64,000 bases of DNA from Polynucleobacter ibericus (GCF_018687955.1 NZ_CP061309.1:558001-622000); one strand, 5' to 3'; shown: positions 17,571 through 26,510, counted from the first letter of the stretch. Program-made: numbers and translations. Notes: generated from the sequence alone by a model not told the origin.

Positions 17571-17795
17571 CTAACTTGGCGCTATGGGTTGATGCACTGC
17601 ACCAAGAAGCCAGGCATATCCATCTGGCGCTACTTTTGCTGCAGCTGCGGCGCTAACGGCCCTGCTAGCGCCACCTGGTTGAAATGGGTTAATAAAGGAC
17701 AATGGCTTGCTGGAAGAAGGCCAGGAGCTGTTTTGGGCGTTGACTGAGAGTCCGATTGGGTCGGCAATCAGCAATAGAAGGATATTTCCGAGCAT
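17571..17795 (-). pseudogene. Remnant of a TctC/Bug-type solute-binding protein gene
   Basis: A 74-codon frame keeps a hydrophobic leader, then the TctC landmarks INPFQPGGASRAV and AKVAPDGYAWLLGAVHQPIAPS, but the about 40 residues that normally separate PGG and APDGY are missing and the frame stops straight after IAPS. A full TctC is about 320-330 aa (compare the intact copy at 32888-33889 with FTPGGAP and SEPDGYTLLIG). So this is an internally deleted, C-terminally truncated relic. It might still be translated but cannot form the two-lobed binding protein. Confidence 0.7.
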
Positions 17796-17956
17796 TTTGG
17801 GTATTTCTAAGCCTCACCAGAAAGGAGTAGCCCATTTTGACTGAGCCCGGAAATATAAGAGTTATCCCTGATTTGGGGAGCGATTTTCTATGGTTTTTAT
17901 GGGGATATACTGACTTGGCTGTCAGTATGAATAATCATTTGTTAATAGGAGACAAG

Positions 17957-18145
17957 ATGTCACAACACGATACATTGTTGGCTGCTTTTGAAGCATACAA
18001 AGCTGAAAACGAAAAATTTATTGAAAAAGGTATTAAGGCATCTGCTGCTCGCGCACGCAAAGCCCTGCAAGAAATCGCTGGTGCTTGCAAAGAGCGCCGT
18101 AAAGAAATCACTGCCACTAAAGAGGCAATGGAAGCTAAGAAGTAA
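17957..18145 (+). CDS. Small Lys/Ala-rich helical protein, 62 aa
   Basis: MSQHDTLLAAFEAYKAENEK followed by a basic helix KASAARARKALQEIAGACKERRKEI and a KK tail. The ATG at 17957 has AGGAGA 6 nt upstream and is far better than the upstream in-frame start at 17837. All-helical, basic, no membrane segment. The RARKAL/KERRKEI stretch is reminiscent of histone-H1-like small DNA-binding proteins of betaproteobacteria, but I cannot confirm that. A strong terminator follows, so it is a short, probably abundant, monocistronic transcript. Confidence 0.7.
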   Translation: MSQHDTLLAAFEAYKAENEKFIEKGIKASAARARKALQEIAGACKERRKEITATKEAMEAKK

Positions 18146-18167
18146 TTCTCATTCCAGATGAATGAAA

Positions 18168-18197
18168 AAGCCTAGCCTTTATAAGCTAGGCTTTTTT
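18168..18197 (+). terminator. Intrinsic terminator of the 62-aa protein gene
   Basis: Stem AAGCCTAGC / GCTAGGCTT with an 8-nt loop and TTTTTT tail; flanking A/T makes it usable in both directions. Confidence 0.9.
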
Positions 18198-18224
18198 GTT
18201 AGGATTAATCTAATGCAAGATAGT

Positions 18225-18515
18225 TTAAATGGCAACGCTAAACAAAGTGAGTTTCATTGCCTTACTCCGAATGGGTACTAGTAGTTGATATTCAGGACTG
18301 TTAGCCCAAGCATGGGCATCTTGCGCCGTAGGGAACTCTAGCTCTACAAAAGTGTTAAAAGATGCGCTACCTAGTTCATTCCAAAATAGTTCAGCTATTG
18401 AGCCGCGGTTTTTGATTGAGCCCTTGTAAAGTTCGACTGTTTGGCTGACCTGACTTCTGTATTCCGCAAAGGCGTCTTGATCCTTTAGCTCCATTAATCC
18501 AATGACTTTGATCAT
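18225..18515 (-). CDS. DUF1330 domain protein
   Basis: About 96 aa with a ferredoxin-like DUF1330 pattern: IKVIGLMELKDQDAFAEYRSQV, an amphipathic middle and VELEFPTAQDAHAWANSPEYQLLVPIRSKAM. I use the ATG at 18515 because AAGGA is 7 nt upstream, whereas the first ATG at 18521 lies on top of it. The family resembles small dimeric alpha-beta barrel proteins; no reaction is known. Single gene. Confidence 0.85.
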   Translation of the reverse strand: MIKVIGLMELKDQDAFAEYRSQVSQTVELYKGSIKNRGSIAELFWNELGSASFNTFVELEFPTAQDAHAWANSPEYQLLVPIRSKAMKLTLFSVAI

Positions 18516-18575
18516 CACCATTCCTTATAAAGATTGCCGAATGCTATGAGAGTATATCCACGCTATAGTTGAGGT

Positions 18576-18845
18576 ATGAATATTGAGGAATTTTTACGCT
18601 TACTTCAGCAGCATGGGTTTCCGGAACCAGTAGAGGTTCAGCAACCCCCCAATAGCCAACTTGGAATCCATGAGCATCCATTTGAGGTGAAGGCGCTTGT
18701 GATCGCTGGTGACATCACTATCGTGGCAGATGGAATTACTAAGATATATAGCACTGGCGATGTATTTCATTTGGGCTTTCAGCAGCCGCATTCAGAATCG
18801 TATGGTCCTGAGGGTGTGAAATACCTCGCCTCCAGAAAACAATAA
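18576..18845 (+). CDS. Small cupin-domain protein
   Basis: 89 aa forming one cupin-like fold: the metal-type histidines HEHPFEVKALVIAGDITI (His33, His35), a glycine turn GDVFHLGF, and a second His in QQPHSE. It is probably a small metal-binding cupin. It precedes the 3-hydroxyisobutyrate dehydrogenase gene by 25 nt on the same strand, so likely co-transcribed. Function unknown. Confidence 0.75.
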   Translation: MNIEEFLRLLQQHGFPEPVEVQQPPNSQLGIHEHPFEVKALVIAGDITIVADGITKIYSTGDVFHLGFQQPHSESYGPEGVKYLASRKQ

Positions 18846-18870
18846 AAATTATTCAGAAGTAAGGAGAAAT

Positions 18871-19746
18871 ATGAAAATCGGATTTATTGGCTTGGGTAAT
18901 ATGGGTCTCCCAATGGCCCTCAATTTATTAAAAGCGGGACATCTCGTTATTGGCTTTGATTTGGTAAAGAGTCAGCTGGAAGTCTTTGCTGCTGCAGGCG
19001 GTACTGTCGCAGATAATGCAAACGCAACAGCAAAAGATGCTGATGTAATAATTAGTATGTTGCCCGCCTCGCGTCATGTAGAGGGTTTATATCTTGGCGA
19101 TACTGGCCTGCTAGCAAATGCGAATCCCAAGACGCTCCTCATCGATTGCTCAACAATTTCCCCTAAGGTGGCCCAAGCAGTTGCTAGCGCTGCTAAAGCC
19201 AAAGGCTTTGCCATGATTGATGCGCCGGTATCCGGTGGCACGGCAGGAGCACAAGCAGGCACATTGACCTTTATGGTTGGCGGAGACGCTGAGGCAGTGG
19301 AGTGTGCTCGGCCAATACTAGAAAAAATGGGTAAGAACATCTTTCATGCGGGAGCGAATGGGGCGGGTCAGACGGTTAAAGTCTGCAATAACATGCTGCT
19401 GGGTATTCAGATGCTAGGAACGAGTGAGGCGCTACGCTTAGGGATAGCCAATGGCTTAGATCCCAAAGTTCTCTCTGACATCATGTCTAAGAGTTCGGGG
19501 CGTAATTGGGCCCTGGAGCTATATAACCCTTGTCCGGGGATCATGGACAATGTGCCATCATCAAAAGGATATGCTGGTGGCTTTGGTGTAGATCTGATGC
19601 TGAAAGACTTGGGGTTAGCAGTTGAGAACGCAGAAAACCTAAATGCTAACGTTCCACTAGGAAAGCTTGCACAAGAACTCTATGAGACTCATAGCAAAGC
19701 AGGTAATGGCCAGTTAGATTTCTCAAGCGTATTTAATCTCAAGTAA
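18871..19746 (+). CDS. mmsB: 3-hydroxyisobutyrate dehydrogenase
   Basis: NAD-dependent oxidation of 3-hydroxyisobutyrate to methylmalonate semialdehyde in valine breakdown. 291 aa. Rossmann motif [16 protein letters not shown] at 4-19, substrate signature [22 protein letters not shown] at about 118-139, catalytic Lys in [15 protein letters not shown] near residue 170, and C-terminal [18 protein letters not shown] sits 6 nt before the ATG. The related tartronate semialdehyde reductases share these motifs, so substrate is likely but not certain. Its last 8 bases overlap the 3' end of the convergent helicase gene. Confidence 0.88.
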   Translation: MKIGFIGLGNMGLPMALNLLKAGHLVIGFDLVKSQLEVFAAAGGTVADNANATAKDADVIISMLPASRHVEGLYLGDTGLLANANPKTLLIDCSTISPKVAQAVASAAKAKGFAMIDAPVSGGTAGAQAGTLTFMVGGDAEAVECARPILEKMGKNIFHAGANGAGQTVKVCNNMLLGIQMLGTSEALRLGIANGLDPKVLSDIMSKSSGRNWALELYNPCPGIMDNVPSSKGYAGGFGVDLMLKDLGLAVENAENLNANVPLGKLAQELYETHSKAGNGQLDFSSVFNLK

Positions 19747-21016
19747 AGCTTCGCTTGGGCGGGCTACTTCTCTTAGCTGGAGCTTTTTTGGCTGGAGCAC
19801 CGCTTGAACCAGCTGGTCTTGGTTTTCTGGATTGTTGGTGTTGTTGACTGCGTAATTGAATCGGTTGAGCCACGGCGTTAGGATCTGGTTCAAAACCAGC
19901 AATGACCTCTTGAGGTAGTTTTTGCTTAATGAGCTTTTCAATATCTCTCAGCATCTGGTGTTCATCAACGCAGACCAGGGATACAGCGACACCATTTGAG
20001 CCTGCGCGACCGGTACGACCAATGCGATGCACGTAGTCTTCAGAGACGTTTGGAAGATCGTAGTTCACCACATGGGGCAGTTGATCAATATCAATGCCAC
20101 GTGCAGCGATATCAGTGGCAACTAAGGCGGTTAACTTGCCAGCCTTAAAGTCGGCAAGTGCTTTGGTACGGGCAGATTGACTCTTGTTGCCGTGGATGGC
20201 CATACTTGTGATGCCATCTTTCTCTAGCTGGGTAACTAATTTATTGGCACCATGCTTGGTACGGGTAAAAACTAGAACTTGCTTCCAGTCATTACTTTTA
20301 ATGAGGTGGGCTAATAGCGGATGCTTCTTAGTCCTATCTACCGGGTGAATGAGTTGGGCGATCGCCTCGTTAGTACTATTACTTCTTGCTACTTCAATCA
20401 GTTCCGGCGCATTCAATAAGCCATCAGCCAGCGCTTTGATCTCGGTAGAGAAGGTTGCTGAGAAGAGAAGGTTCTGGCGTTGCTTTGGAAGCACAGCCAG
20501 GATCTTTTTAATATCACGTAAGAAACCCATATCTAGCATGCGATCTGCTTCATCGAGAACCAGAATTTCAATGTCCTTGAGGGAAACGCAATTTTGCGAC
20601 ATCAAATCCAATAAGCGTCCAGGGGTTGCAACCAGAATATCTAATCCGCCAGCAATCGCTTTAATTTGCGGGTTCGCGCCAACACCGCCGAAGATAACAG
20701 TGGACTTCAGACCTGTGTACTTTCCATAAGTTACAACGGACTCTTGTACTTGAGCAGCGAGTTCTCGTGTTGGTGTAAGGATTAATACACGCAGTAGACG
20801 CTTGCCTGAGCTTGCCTTTGCAGAGGTGAGACGTTGCAAAATCGGCAGAGTAAATCCTGCGGTTTTACCCGTGCCTGTTTGTGCGGCAGCTAAGAGATCG
20901 CCGCCTTTGAGAACGGCAGGAATAGACTTTGCTTGAATGGGGGTGGGGCTGGCATAGCCTTCTTCTGCAATAGCGCGAAGAATAGGTTCTGATAAACCGA
21001 GATCTGTAAATAACAT
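19739..21016 (-). CDS. rhlE: DEAD-box RNA helicase RhlE
   Basis: ATP-dependent RNA helicase for ribosome assembly or RNA turnover. About 425 aa with Q motif ([22 protein letters not shown]), [60 protein letters not shown] and [10 protein letters not shown], all intact. The C-terminal tail is short and rich in Lys/Pro/Arg, the RhlE style. The ATG at 21016 is preferred over an upstream TTG. Convergent 8-bp overlap with mmsB. Confidence 0.92.
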   Translation of the reverse strand: MLFTDLGLSEPILRAIAEEGYASPTPIQAKSIPAVLKGGDLLAAAQTGTGKTAGFTLPILQRLTSAKASSGKRLLRVLILTPTRELAAQVQESVVTYGKYTGLKSTVIFGGVGANPQIKAIAGGLDILVATPGRLLDLMSQNCVSLKDIEILVLDEADRMLDMGFLRDIKKILAVLPKQRQNLLFSATFSTEIKALADGLLNAPELIEVARSNSTNEAIAQLIHPVDRTKKHPLLAHLIKSNDWKQVLVFTRTKHGANKLVTQLEKDGITSMAIHGNKSQSARTKALADFKAGKLTALVATDIAARGIDIDQLPHVVNYDLPNVSEDYVHRIGRTGRAGSNGVAVSLVCVDEHQMLRDIEKLIKQKLPQEVIAGFEPDPNAVAQPIQLRSQQHQQSRKPRPAGSSGAPAKKAPAKRSSPPKRSFT

Positions 21017-21159
21017 AGGGACCAATAAAGTATTGACCCGTATTCAACGTATTTAAAAATCGACTATCCCGGTCAATGGGGTGAGCTGCCACGCAAGCGC
21101 GTTTGCAGTAAGAGTCTCTATTTTAAGTCATCAACCCCAAAAGCTAAAGAATTAAGGGA

Positions 21160-21750
21160 TTAAACAGGATTCCAGAGGTTAGGGACAACGGTATTGGCAT
21201 AACCAGAGACAAAGGATTTTTCAGAGCCGGTGATGGGATCAAATACTGAGCGATGAATGCGTCCAATATTGCCGCCATACACATGAATGCTGATCGAAGT
21301 CTGATCACTCAGGCTATTTTCGACAACGTGAATGTCATGAGTATCCGGGGAAACGGTATCAACATGTCCGGGTTGACTAATACATGCCTCTCCAGGTTTG
21401 AAGCTACCATCTGTTTGTCGATAGTAGGGTGTGCCGGTTTCCTCGCCACGCAACTGACCGATCATTCCCCAAACCGTATGATTGTGCAGTGGTGTTCTTT
21501 GACCCGGACCCCATACAAAACTCACAATAGAAAATTGATCTAAGGGATCGGCATACAGTAAGTATTGTTGGTAATACTGTGGATGGGGTTTAGTAAATTC
21601 TTCAGGCAACCAATCATCTACTGCAATCAGTTTTTCTAGTAATTTTTTACCATCAGTAAAAATAATCTCTTCGCTGGGCTGTTTCTCCAGCAGCAGGCTG
21701 AGTGCTTTGACGAAGGTCAGTAATTTTCCATCAGGCATAGTGCGCTCCAT
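21160..21750 (-). CDS. Cupin thiol dioxygenase, probably the Gln-type (3-mercaptopropionate) kind
   Basis: Non-heme iron enzyme that oxidises a thiol to a sulfinic acid. The 196-aa cupin has the three-His site His89 and His91 (PLHNHTVW) and His141, plus the His156/Tyr158 pair (HVYGG) that matches His155/Tyr157 of mammalian cysteine dioxygenase. Where Arg-type cysteine dioxygenases carry a carboxylate-binding Arg, the segment here reads YYQQYLL, typical of Gln-type enzymes preferring 3-mercaptopropionate. The first ATG is 2 nt after the thioesterase stop; a later ATG at 21738 has GGAG at 6 nt spacing and may be the true start. Substrate call is inference. Confidence 0.85.
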   Translation of the reverse strand: MERTMPDGKLLTFVKALSLLLEKQPSEEIIFTDGKKLLEKLIAVDDWLPEEFTKPHPQYYQQYLLYADPLDQFSIVSFVWGPGQRTPLHNHTVWGMIGQLRGEETGTPYYRQTDGSFKPGEACISQPGHVDTVSPDTHDIHVVENSLSDQTSISIHVYGGNIGRIHRSVFDPITGSEKSFVSGYANTVVPNLWNPV

Positions 21751-21752
21751 TG

Positions 21753-22193
21753 CTAATGTGACTCAGCAAGAAATAAGCCATCAGGCCAAGCTTTCGGCTT
21801 TAGTGTATTGGTATCGACACAGACGATATGCAGAACAGCGCTGGCAATGACTTGCAACTCCTCGCTCTCCGGAAGTTTTCTCTGTGCAGTTTGTTTAACT
21901 GAGACTTGAGTGCGGCCACGATGTTCAATCACTTGATCAATATAGAGAATGTCATCGAGGCGACCGGGTTTATAGAAGTTCATAGTGAGCTCACGAACGG
22001 GCATCACAATATTCATTTCATTGATGAGCTTGGTGGGGCTTAAGCCACGCTGAGAGAGCCACTCTGCACGACTACGTTCAAAAATCTCCAGATAACGTCC
22101 GTGATAGACAAAGCCAGCAGCATCTGTATCGGAATAACATACGCGATGAATGTAGGTGAAAGCTGAAGGGTCTGGATTGAAGTGAGTAGTCAT
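21753..22193 (-). CDS. YbgC/FadM-type acyl-CoA thioesterase
   Basis: 146-aa hot-dog-fold enzyme hydrolysing acyl-CoA. The catalytic segment CYSDTDAAGFVYHGRYLEIFERSRAEWL carries the conserved Asp and the HGRY turn of the 4HBT family. It lies between a GNAT gene (11 nt upstream) and the thiol dioxygenase gene (2 nt downstream), forming a three-gene minus-strand operon. A shared role with thiol metabolism is possible but not shown. Confidence 0.88.
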   Translation of the reverse strand: MTTHFNPDPSAFTYIHRVCYSDTDAAGFVYHGRYLEIFERSRAEWLSQRGLSPTKLINEMNIVMPVRELTMNFYKPGRLDDILYIDQVIEHRGRTQVSVKQTAQRKLPESEELQVIASAVLHIVCVDTNTLKPKAWPDGLFLAESH

Positions 22194-22204
22194 TGTTGAA
22201 AAGT

Positions 22205-22636
22205 CTATTTTGGCAATATGAGAATCATATTACGATGCGGGATGCCAGCCTCTTTATAAGTAGGGCCTTGTGCTGTAAAGCCTGATTTTTCATAAAAAGG
22301 AATGGCCTCAACTTGAGAGTGCAGCACAATCGACTCTGTCCCTTGTGATTTAGCAAGACAAATCAAGCTTTCTAAGATTAGCTTACCTACACCCTGATTT
22401 CTGAATGGGGCTAATACAGCCATGCGTCCAATTTGAACCTCTCCACGATCCAAATCTACTAGCCTGCCCGTTCCAATACAACGTTCATCAAAATAGGCTA
22501 GGGCATGAGCCGCCACGGAGTCGTATTCATCTAACTCTAGCTCTGCCGGAACTCCTTGCTCCTGAATAAATACCTCATGACGCACCAAAAAGGCGCTGGT
22601 CTTAGCCTCTTTCCACGGTTTTATGAGTATTTCCAA
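22205..22636 (-). CDS. GNAT-family N-acetyltransferase
   Basis: 143 aa. Acetyl-CoA binding motif A is IGRMAVLAPFRNQGVGKLILESLI (about 68-91, with the Q/R-x-x-G-x-G/A turn), followed by YEKSGF and a C-terminal strand. N-terminal FLVRHEVFIQEQGVPAELELDEYD is typical of the YjcF/ElaA subgroup. The only start codon giving a full domain is TTG at 22636. First gene of the operon with the thioesterase and dioxygenase. Substrate unknown. Confidence 0.85.
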   Translation of the reverse strand: MEILIKPWKEAKTSAFLVRHEVFIQEQGVPAELELDEYDSVAAHALAYFDERCIGTGRLVDLDRGEVQIGRMAVLAPFRNQGVGKLILESLICLAKSQGTESIVLHSQVEAIPFYEKSGFTAQGPTYKEAGIPHRNMILILPK

Positions 22637-22797
22637 GATGGTTGGGTCTCAATTGGCTGTAAATGGCTCAATTTACCAAAGAAAGGGGGTTTAAAGATAG
22701 TTCGGTACCGTACAAAAAGTGCCTCATTCCGTGGTTACAATGAATTGTGGCTCTTTATAGAGCCCGTCCAAAACCTTTTACTCATTTAGGAGTTATC

Positions 22798-23379
22798 TTG
22801 AAGAAATCTTTATTGGCTGGTTTGTTTGCTGTAGTTGGCGTTAGCTTTGCGAGTTCTGTTTTTGCACAACTTCCTGCAAAGATGTTGCCTTTAGCGGCTG
22901 ACGTTGTGGTTTTGAGCGCAACCGTTGATTCAGTAGATGCTAAAAAGCGTATCGTTGTATTGAAAGATGCTAACGGTAATTTGGCCCAGATGAATGTTTC
23001 TAAATCAATTAATGATTTAGATAAAGTTAAAAAGGGCGACGTATTCTTGGTCGAGCATGCTCAAGCGGTTGCAGTTGGTTTAACTGCTGCTGGTAAAGAT
23101 GCTAAACCAGGCGTATCTGGTGTACGCTCAGTGGTAATCGCAGGCAAAGGTTCTGCAAAGCCATTTGAAGAAACAACAGATACTGTATATGCAACTGTCA
23201 AGATTTCAACAATTGATCAAAAGACACGTATCGTTACTTTCACAATGCCTAATGGCGAGAAGCAAAAAGTTAAAGTGGATCAAGCAGTTCTTGGATTAGA
23301 GAAATTCAAAGCTGGCGATGATGTGATGATTGAGTTTGTTGACGACACAGCTATTGGTTTCGTAACACCAAAGAAATAA
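22798..23379 (+). CDS. Exported protein with two duplicated beta domains
   Basis: TTG start at 22798 is set by AGGAG 6 nt upstream and by the signal peptide that follows (MKKSLLAGLFAVVGVSFASSVFAQ, cleaved after residue 24). The mature about 170 aa consist of two copies of an about 55-residue unit: SATVDSVDAKKRIVVLKDANGNLAQMNV...GDVFLVEHAQAVAVGL and ATVKISTIDQKTRIVTFTMPNGEKQKVKV...GDDVMIEFVDDTAIGF. The units look all-beta, OB- or SH3-like. No enzymatic residues seen, no Cys. Function unknown. Terminator follows at 23411. Confidence 0.8.
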   Translation: MKKSLLAGLFAVVGVSFASSVFAQLPAKMLPLAADVVVLSATVDSVDAKKRIVVLKDANGNLAQMNVSKSINDLDKVKKGDVFLVEHAQAVAVGLTAAGKDAKPGVSGVRSVVIAGKGSAKPFEETTDTVYATVKISTIDQKTRIVTFTMPNGEKQKVKVDQAVLGLEKFKAGDDVMIEFVDDTAIGFVTPKK

Positions 23380-23410
23380 GTATTCAATTACTAAGCAGTA
23401 CTCTAGTTGT

Positions 23411-23438
23411 AAAAAAGCCCGCAGTAGCGGGCTTTTTT
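23411..23438. terminator. Bidirectional terminator
   Basis: Stem AAAAAAGCCCGC / GCGGGCTTTTTT with AGTA loop, between two convergent genes; perfect and A/T-flanked on both sides. Confidence 0.92.
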
Positions 23439-23464
23439 ATTGCAACTTAAATCTAAATTCTTAA

Positions 23465-23689
23465 TTAAGCACTCTTGGCAATCATGACGTCAGAAGCCTT
23501 AATCACTGCCCAGGCTTGATCGCCAACCTTCAGGTTCAGTTCATCAACCGCCTCGTTAGTAATTGATGCAGTCACGATATGGCCACCACCAATATCCAAT
23601 TTCACATGGGATGTAGTTTGACCCATCTTCAGTTCTACTACTTTTCCGTTAAGGGTGTTACGGGCGCTAAGTTTGACTTTGAGTTCCAT
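23465..23689 (-). CDS. Mop-type molybdate/tungstate-binding protein (TOBE)
   Basis: 74-aa single TOBE/Mop domain: LSARNTLNGKVVELKMGQTTSHVKLDIGGGHIVTASITNEAVDELNLKVGDQAWAVIKASDVMIA. This is the usual small molbindin fold that oligomerises and stores or buffers molybdate or tungstate in the cytosol. AGGAGA is 5 nt before the ATG. Third gene of the tupA-like minus-strand operon, 8 nt after the second binding-protein gene. Confidence 0.88.
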   Translation of the reverse strand: MELKVKLSARNTLNGKVVELKMGQTTSHVKLDIGGGHIVTASITNEAVDELNLKVGDQAWAVIKASDVMIAKSA

Positions 23690-23697
23690 GATTTCTC

Positions 23698-24579
23698 CTA
23701 ATGAACGTATTGCTTTGCGTATGCAGCATCATTATATAAGGGCTCTTTATACTTTGATTTGCCATAGTTCCGGATGATCGACTGACCCTCATCTGAAGCT
23801 ACAAATTGGATGAACTTCACTGCTATATCGCGATTGTTAGTAGTGCCAGCAGGTGCAGCTAGGGCATCATAAGTATTTACCAAGTACTTGTCACCTCTAT
23901 AAAGGATCTGCAAATTTGGCGCTACATCCTTTTCGGCGACCCAGGTGCTGCTATCAGTCATAAAGTAAGCATTCTCTGCATTCGCTTTTTTAAGTGATGC
24001 CGTCATAAAGTCGTTAGTAACGATGTACCAACTGCCCTCTGGTGCAATGCCTGTCTTTTTCCAGATGTCCATTTCTTTAACGTGGGTGCCGGATTTATCC
24101 CCTCTAGAAATAAAATTTGCCTTTACCTTGGCAATCTTAGAATAAGCATCGGCACCACTACTAGCCAATTTAATTTGCGCAGGGTCGTTCTTTGGCCCAA
24201 CGATATAAAACTCGTTAGAACCAATGAGCGTCCGGTTAGTAGCCCACCCATCCGCTATAGCTTTATTAACTGCATCAGGTGCATGCACCATGATCATATC
24301 GACTTGAGCAGTTTTCAAAAGATTGAGGGATGCGCCACTACCGGCTTTGATCCAGATTAAGCGAGCACCTTCTTTTTTATCAAAGGCTTCGCCAAGAGCT
24401 TGAAGAAGCCCTAGCTCACCAGGACTACCAGTAGCCAATGTAAAGCTTTGATTGCCTTGTCCGTAAATGGCTTCTGGTTTTACAGCATTGTTTTGGGCCA
24501 TGGCGGTTTGTAGTCCTATGCTAAAGGCAATACCAATAAAGAGTGTCTTTAGTGATGTTAGGGGCTTCTGCTTTTTCAT
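23698..24579 (-). CDS. Second TupA-like oxyanion-binding periplasmic protein
   Basis: 293 aa with signal peptide (MKKQKPLTSLKTLFIGIAFSIGLQTAMA). Shares with the next gene the COG2998 layout: LATGSPGELGLLQALGEAFDKKEGARL, VDMIMVHAPDAVNKAIADGWATNR, GSNEFYIVGPKNDPAQIK and SRGDKSGTHVKEMDIWK. Likely binds tungstate or molybdate. It is divergent enough from its partner to suggest a different ligand or affinity. No cognate permease is near. Confidence 0.8.
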   Translation of the reverse strand: MKKQKPLTSLKTLFIGIAFSIGLQTAMAQNNAVKPEAIYGQGNQSFTLATGSPGELGLLQALGEAFDKKEGARLIWIKAGSGASLNLLKTAQVDMIMVHAPDAVNKAIADGWATNRTLIGSNEFYIVGPKNDPAQIKLASSGADAYSKIAKVKANFISRGDKSGTHVKEMDIWKKTGIAPEGSWYIVTNDFMTASLKKANAENAYFMTDSSTWVAEKDVAPNLQILYRGDKYLVNTYDALAAPAGTTNNRDIAVKFIQFVASDEGQSIIRNYGKSKYKEPLYNDAAYAKQYVH

Positions 24580-24584
24580 ATTGA

Positions 24585-25409
24585 TTATTTCTTAGCATTC
24601 GGGAAGAAGAGCTGCTCGCCATCAATCTTGTAGCTTGCAATCACATCTTGACCATTTTTGGAAACGAGCCAATCAATAAATTCTTGGCCTTGTACTTTCT
24701 TAATATGAGGGAATTTAGCTGGGTTAACCAACATCACGCCATACTGGTTAAATAGCTTTGGATCGCCTTGCACCAGGATTACCAGGTCGCCACGATTCTT
24801 AAAGCTTAACCAGGTGCCACGATCGGCCAAGATGTAGCCATTCATAGCAGAAGCAGTATTCAGAGCAGGTCCCATGCCTGAGCCCGTCTCTTTGTACCAA
24901 GATTGGCCAGTAGCAGGGTTGATGCCTGCGCCTTTCCAGTAGCGCATTTCAGCAGCGTGGGTACCACTTTTATCTGCCCGAGAAACAAATGGAGCTTGTG
25001 CTGCAGAAATCTTTTGCAGAGCTACTTGAATATCTTTGCCGCCACCGACTTTTGCTGGATCAGATTTTGGGCCAATCAAAACAAAGTCGTTGTACATCAC
25101 TTCGATACGTTTAGTAGCAAATCCTTCTTCTACAAACTTTTCTTCAGCGGGTTTATCGTGGACAAACACGACATCTGCGTCACCGCGACGACCAATATCC
25201 AGTGCTTGGCCAGTTCCTACCGCAACAACTTTGACTTCAATACCGGTCTTCATCTTAAAAATAGGCAGCATGTAGTTAAAGAGGCCGGATTGCTCGGTGG
25301 AGGTGGTGGATGACAACACAATACTTTTCTCTTGCGCATAAACCTGCGCAAATGGAATTGATAGTGCTAATAAGGTAGCTAGAAATAGCTTGCGAATCAC
25401 TTTTTTCAT
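24585..25409 (-). CDS. tupA: Tungstate-binding protein TupA
   Basis: Periplasmic tungstate receptor of the TupABC uptake system. Signal peptide MKKVIRKLFLATLLALSIPFAQVYA, then the TupA pattern LSSTTSTEQSGLFNYMLPIFKMKTGIEVKVVAVGTGQALDIGRRGDADVVFVHDKPAEEKFVEEG, MYNDFVLIGPKSDPAKV, SRADKSGTHAAEMRYWK and the C-terminal FIDWLVSKNGQ. The start is ATG 25409; a TTG 12 nt upstream is not needed. First gene of the operon tupA, second TupA-like, mop, transcribed away from the regulator gene. Confidence 0.88.
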   Translation of the reverse strand: MKKVIRKLFLATLLALSIPFAQVYAQEKSIVLSSTTSTEQSGLFNYMLPIFKMKTGIEVKVVAVGTGQALDIGRRGDADVVFVHDKPAEEKFVEEGFATKRIEVMYNDFVLIGPKSDPAKVGGGKDIQVALQKISAAQAPFVSRADKSGTHAAEMRYWKGAGINPATGQSWYKETGSGMGPALNTASAMNGYILADRGTWLSFKNRGDLVILVQGDPKLFNQYGVMLVNPAKFPHIKKVQGQEFIDWLVSKNGQDVIASYKIDGEQLFFPNAKK

Positions 25410-25448
25410 GGTTGTACTCAAATGATGGTTGATTAAAACCTTATCATC

Positions 25449-25475
25449 GCATATATTGATACTTATTGAATATGC
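25449..25475. promoter_or_regulatory. Candidate operator between tupA and its regulator
   Basis: Inverted repeat GCATAT - 15 nt - ATATGC lying 12 nt upstream of the regulator ATG and 40 nt upstream of tupA, with a further CATATG at the start codon. The A/T-rich palindrome resembles the general layout of ModE-type sites. Which protein binds it is inference. Confidence 0.4.
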
Positions 25476-25487
25476 AAAAGATTACAT

Positions 25488-26510
25488 ATGCAAATTGAAG
25501 TGCGCCCAACTCTCATTGTTAAAACCCAGTCCGACGGAAAAAGCTCGGTAGACCTCATTTGGCTCTCTCAGTTGCTAAAAGATATCGGGCGAGGCAGCTC
25601 TTTGGTGGTAGCCAGTAAAAAGTCGGGCACCTCATATCGGGGGGCTTGGGGCAAAGTAAACCAAGTCGAGGATGCCTTAGGTATGCCGCTCATGATTCGA
25701 ACCAAAGGCCATGGATCCGAACTCACTGAATTTGGGATCTTTTTCGTTGATTTTATCGAGGGTATGCAAGCGGGATATTTAAAGCATGATGCGCATTACC
25801 ACGACATCCTCTTAAAGGAAATCAAGAAAATACAAAGATTGGAAAGCCTTCGGTGGAAATTTTTCTCAAGCAGTGATTCGTTAATTCAAAAAGCTGCTGC
25901 AGAAGTGAAGGGTATTGATTTAAAAATTGCGGGCTCAGGAGAGTCCTTAGAGAGGCTGCTCAATAATGAAGCGCATATTGCTGGATATCACGTCTCTGAT
26001 CAGAAGAGCTCAAAAGCAATTTATCAGCGCTTATCCAAAAATGGTATCGAGATATATCCAGTAATGAAGCGAACCCAGGGATTCATTGTGAAGAAGGGAA
26101 ATCCTCTGCACATTCGCTCCATAGAGGATTTGACTGGTAAAAAGGTACGCTTTATTAATCGACAGATTGGCTCTGGTACTAGGTTGTTGCTTGATACCCT
26201 GATTATGGAAGAGGGCGTTGATCCCTCGGAGATCAATGGCTATCTGGCGGAAGAATTTACTCACTCTGCTGTTGCTAATGCTATTTTGGCCGGAAAGGCA
26301 GACGTAGGCTTGGGCGTAAAGAATATCGCTTTAGAAAATGGCCTAGGCTTTGTGCCACTCAAAGATGAAATATTCTTCATTGCCATGAATAAAGAAATGG
26401 CTGCTCAATCGGAATCCTCAAAGTTGATCCGGAAGATACGGAGTGCTTCTGGAGAGACCCCGGGATATAAGGCGGTTAGCTTAAATAGGCAAATACAGGA
26501 TTGGCTGTAG
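25488..26510 (+). CDS. ModE-type HTH regulator with periplasmic-binding-like ligand domain
   Basis: 340 aa. N-terminal winged helix (about 22-110) of the ModE/LysR type: SLVVASKKSGTSYRGAWGKVNQVEDALGMPLMIRTKGHGSELTEFG. The rest (about 120-340) is a PBP_like_2 domain with EAHIAGYHV, GFIVKKGNPLHIRSIEDLTGKKVRFINRQIGSGTRLLLDTLI and ADVGLGVKNIA, the layout seen in regulators that sense molybdate or tungstate through a binding-protein-like domain. It is divergent from tupA across 78 nt and upstream of modA, so it probably controls both. Confidence 0.85.
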   Translation: MQIEVRPTLIVKTQSDGKSSVDLIWLSQLLKDIGRGSSLVVASKKSGTSYRGAWGKVNQVEDALGMPLMIRTKGHGSELTEFGIFFVDFIEGMQAGYLKHDAHYHDILLKEIKKIQRLESLRWKFFSSSDSLIQKAAAEVKGIDLKIAGSGESLERLLNNEAHIAGYHVSDQKSSKAIYQRLSKNGIEIYPVMKRTQGFIVKKGNPLHIRSIEDLTGKKVRFINRQIGSGTRLLLDTLIMEEGVDPSEINGYLAEEFTHSAVANAILAGKADVGLGVKNIALENGLGFVPLKDEIFFIAMNKEMAAQSESSKLIRKIRSASGETPGYKAVSLNRQIQDWL

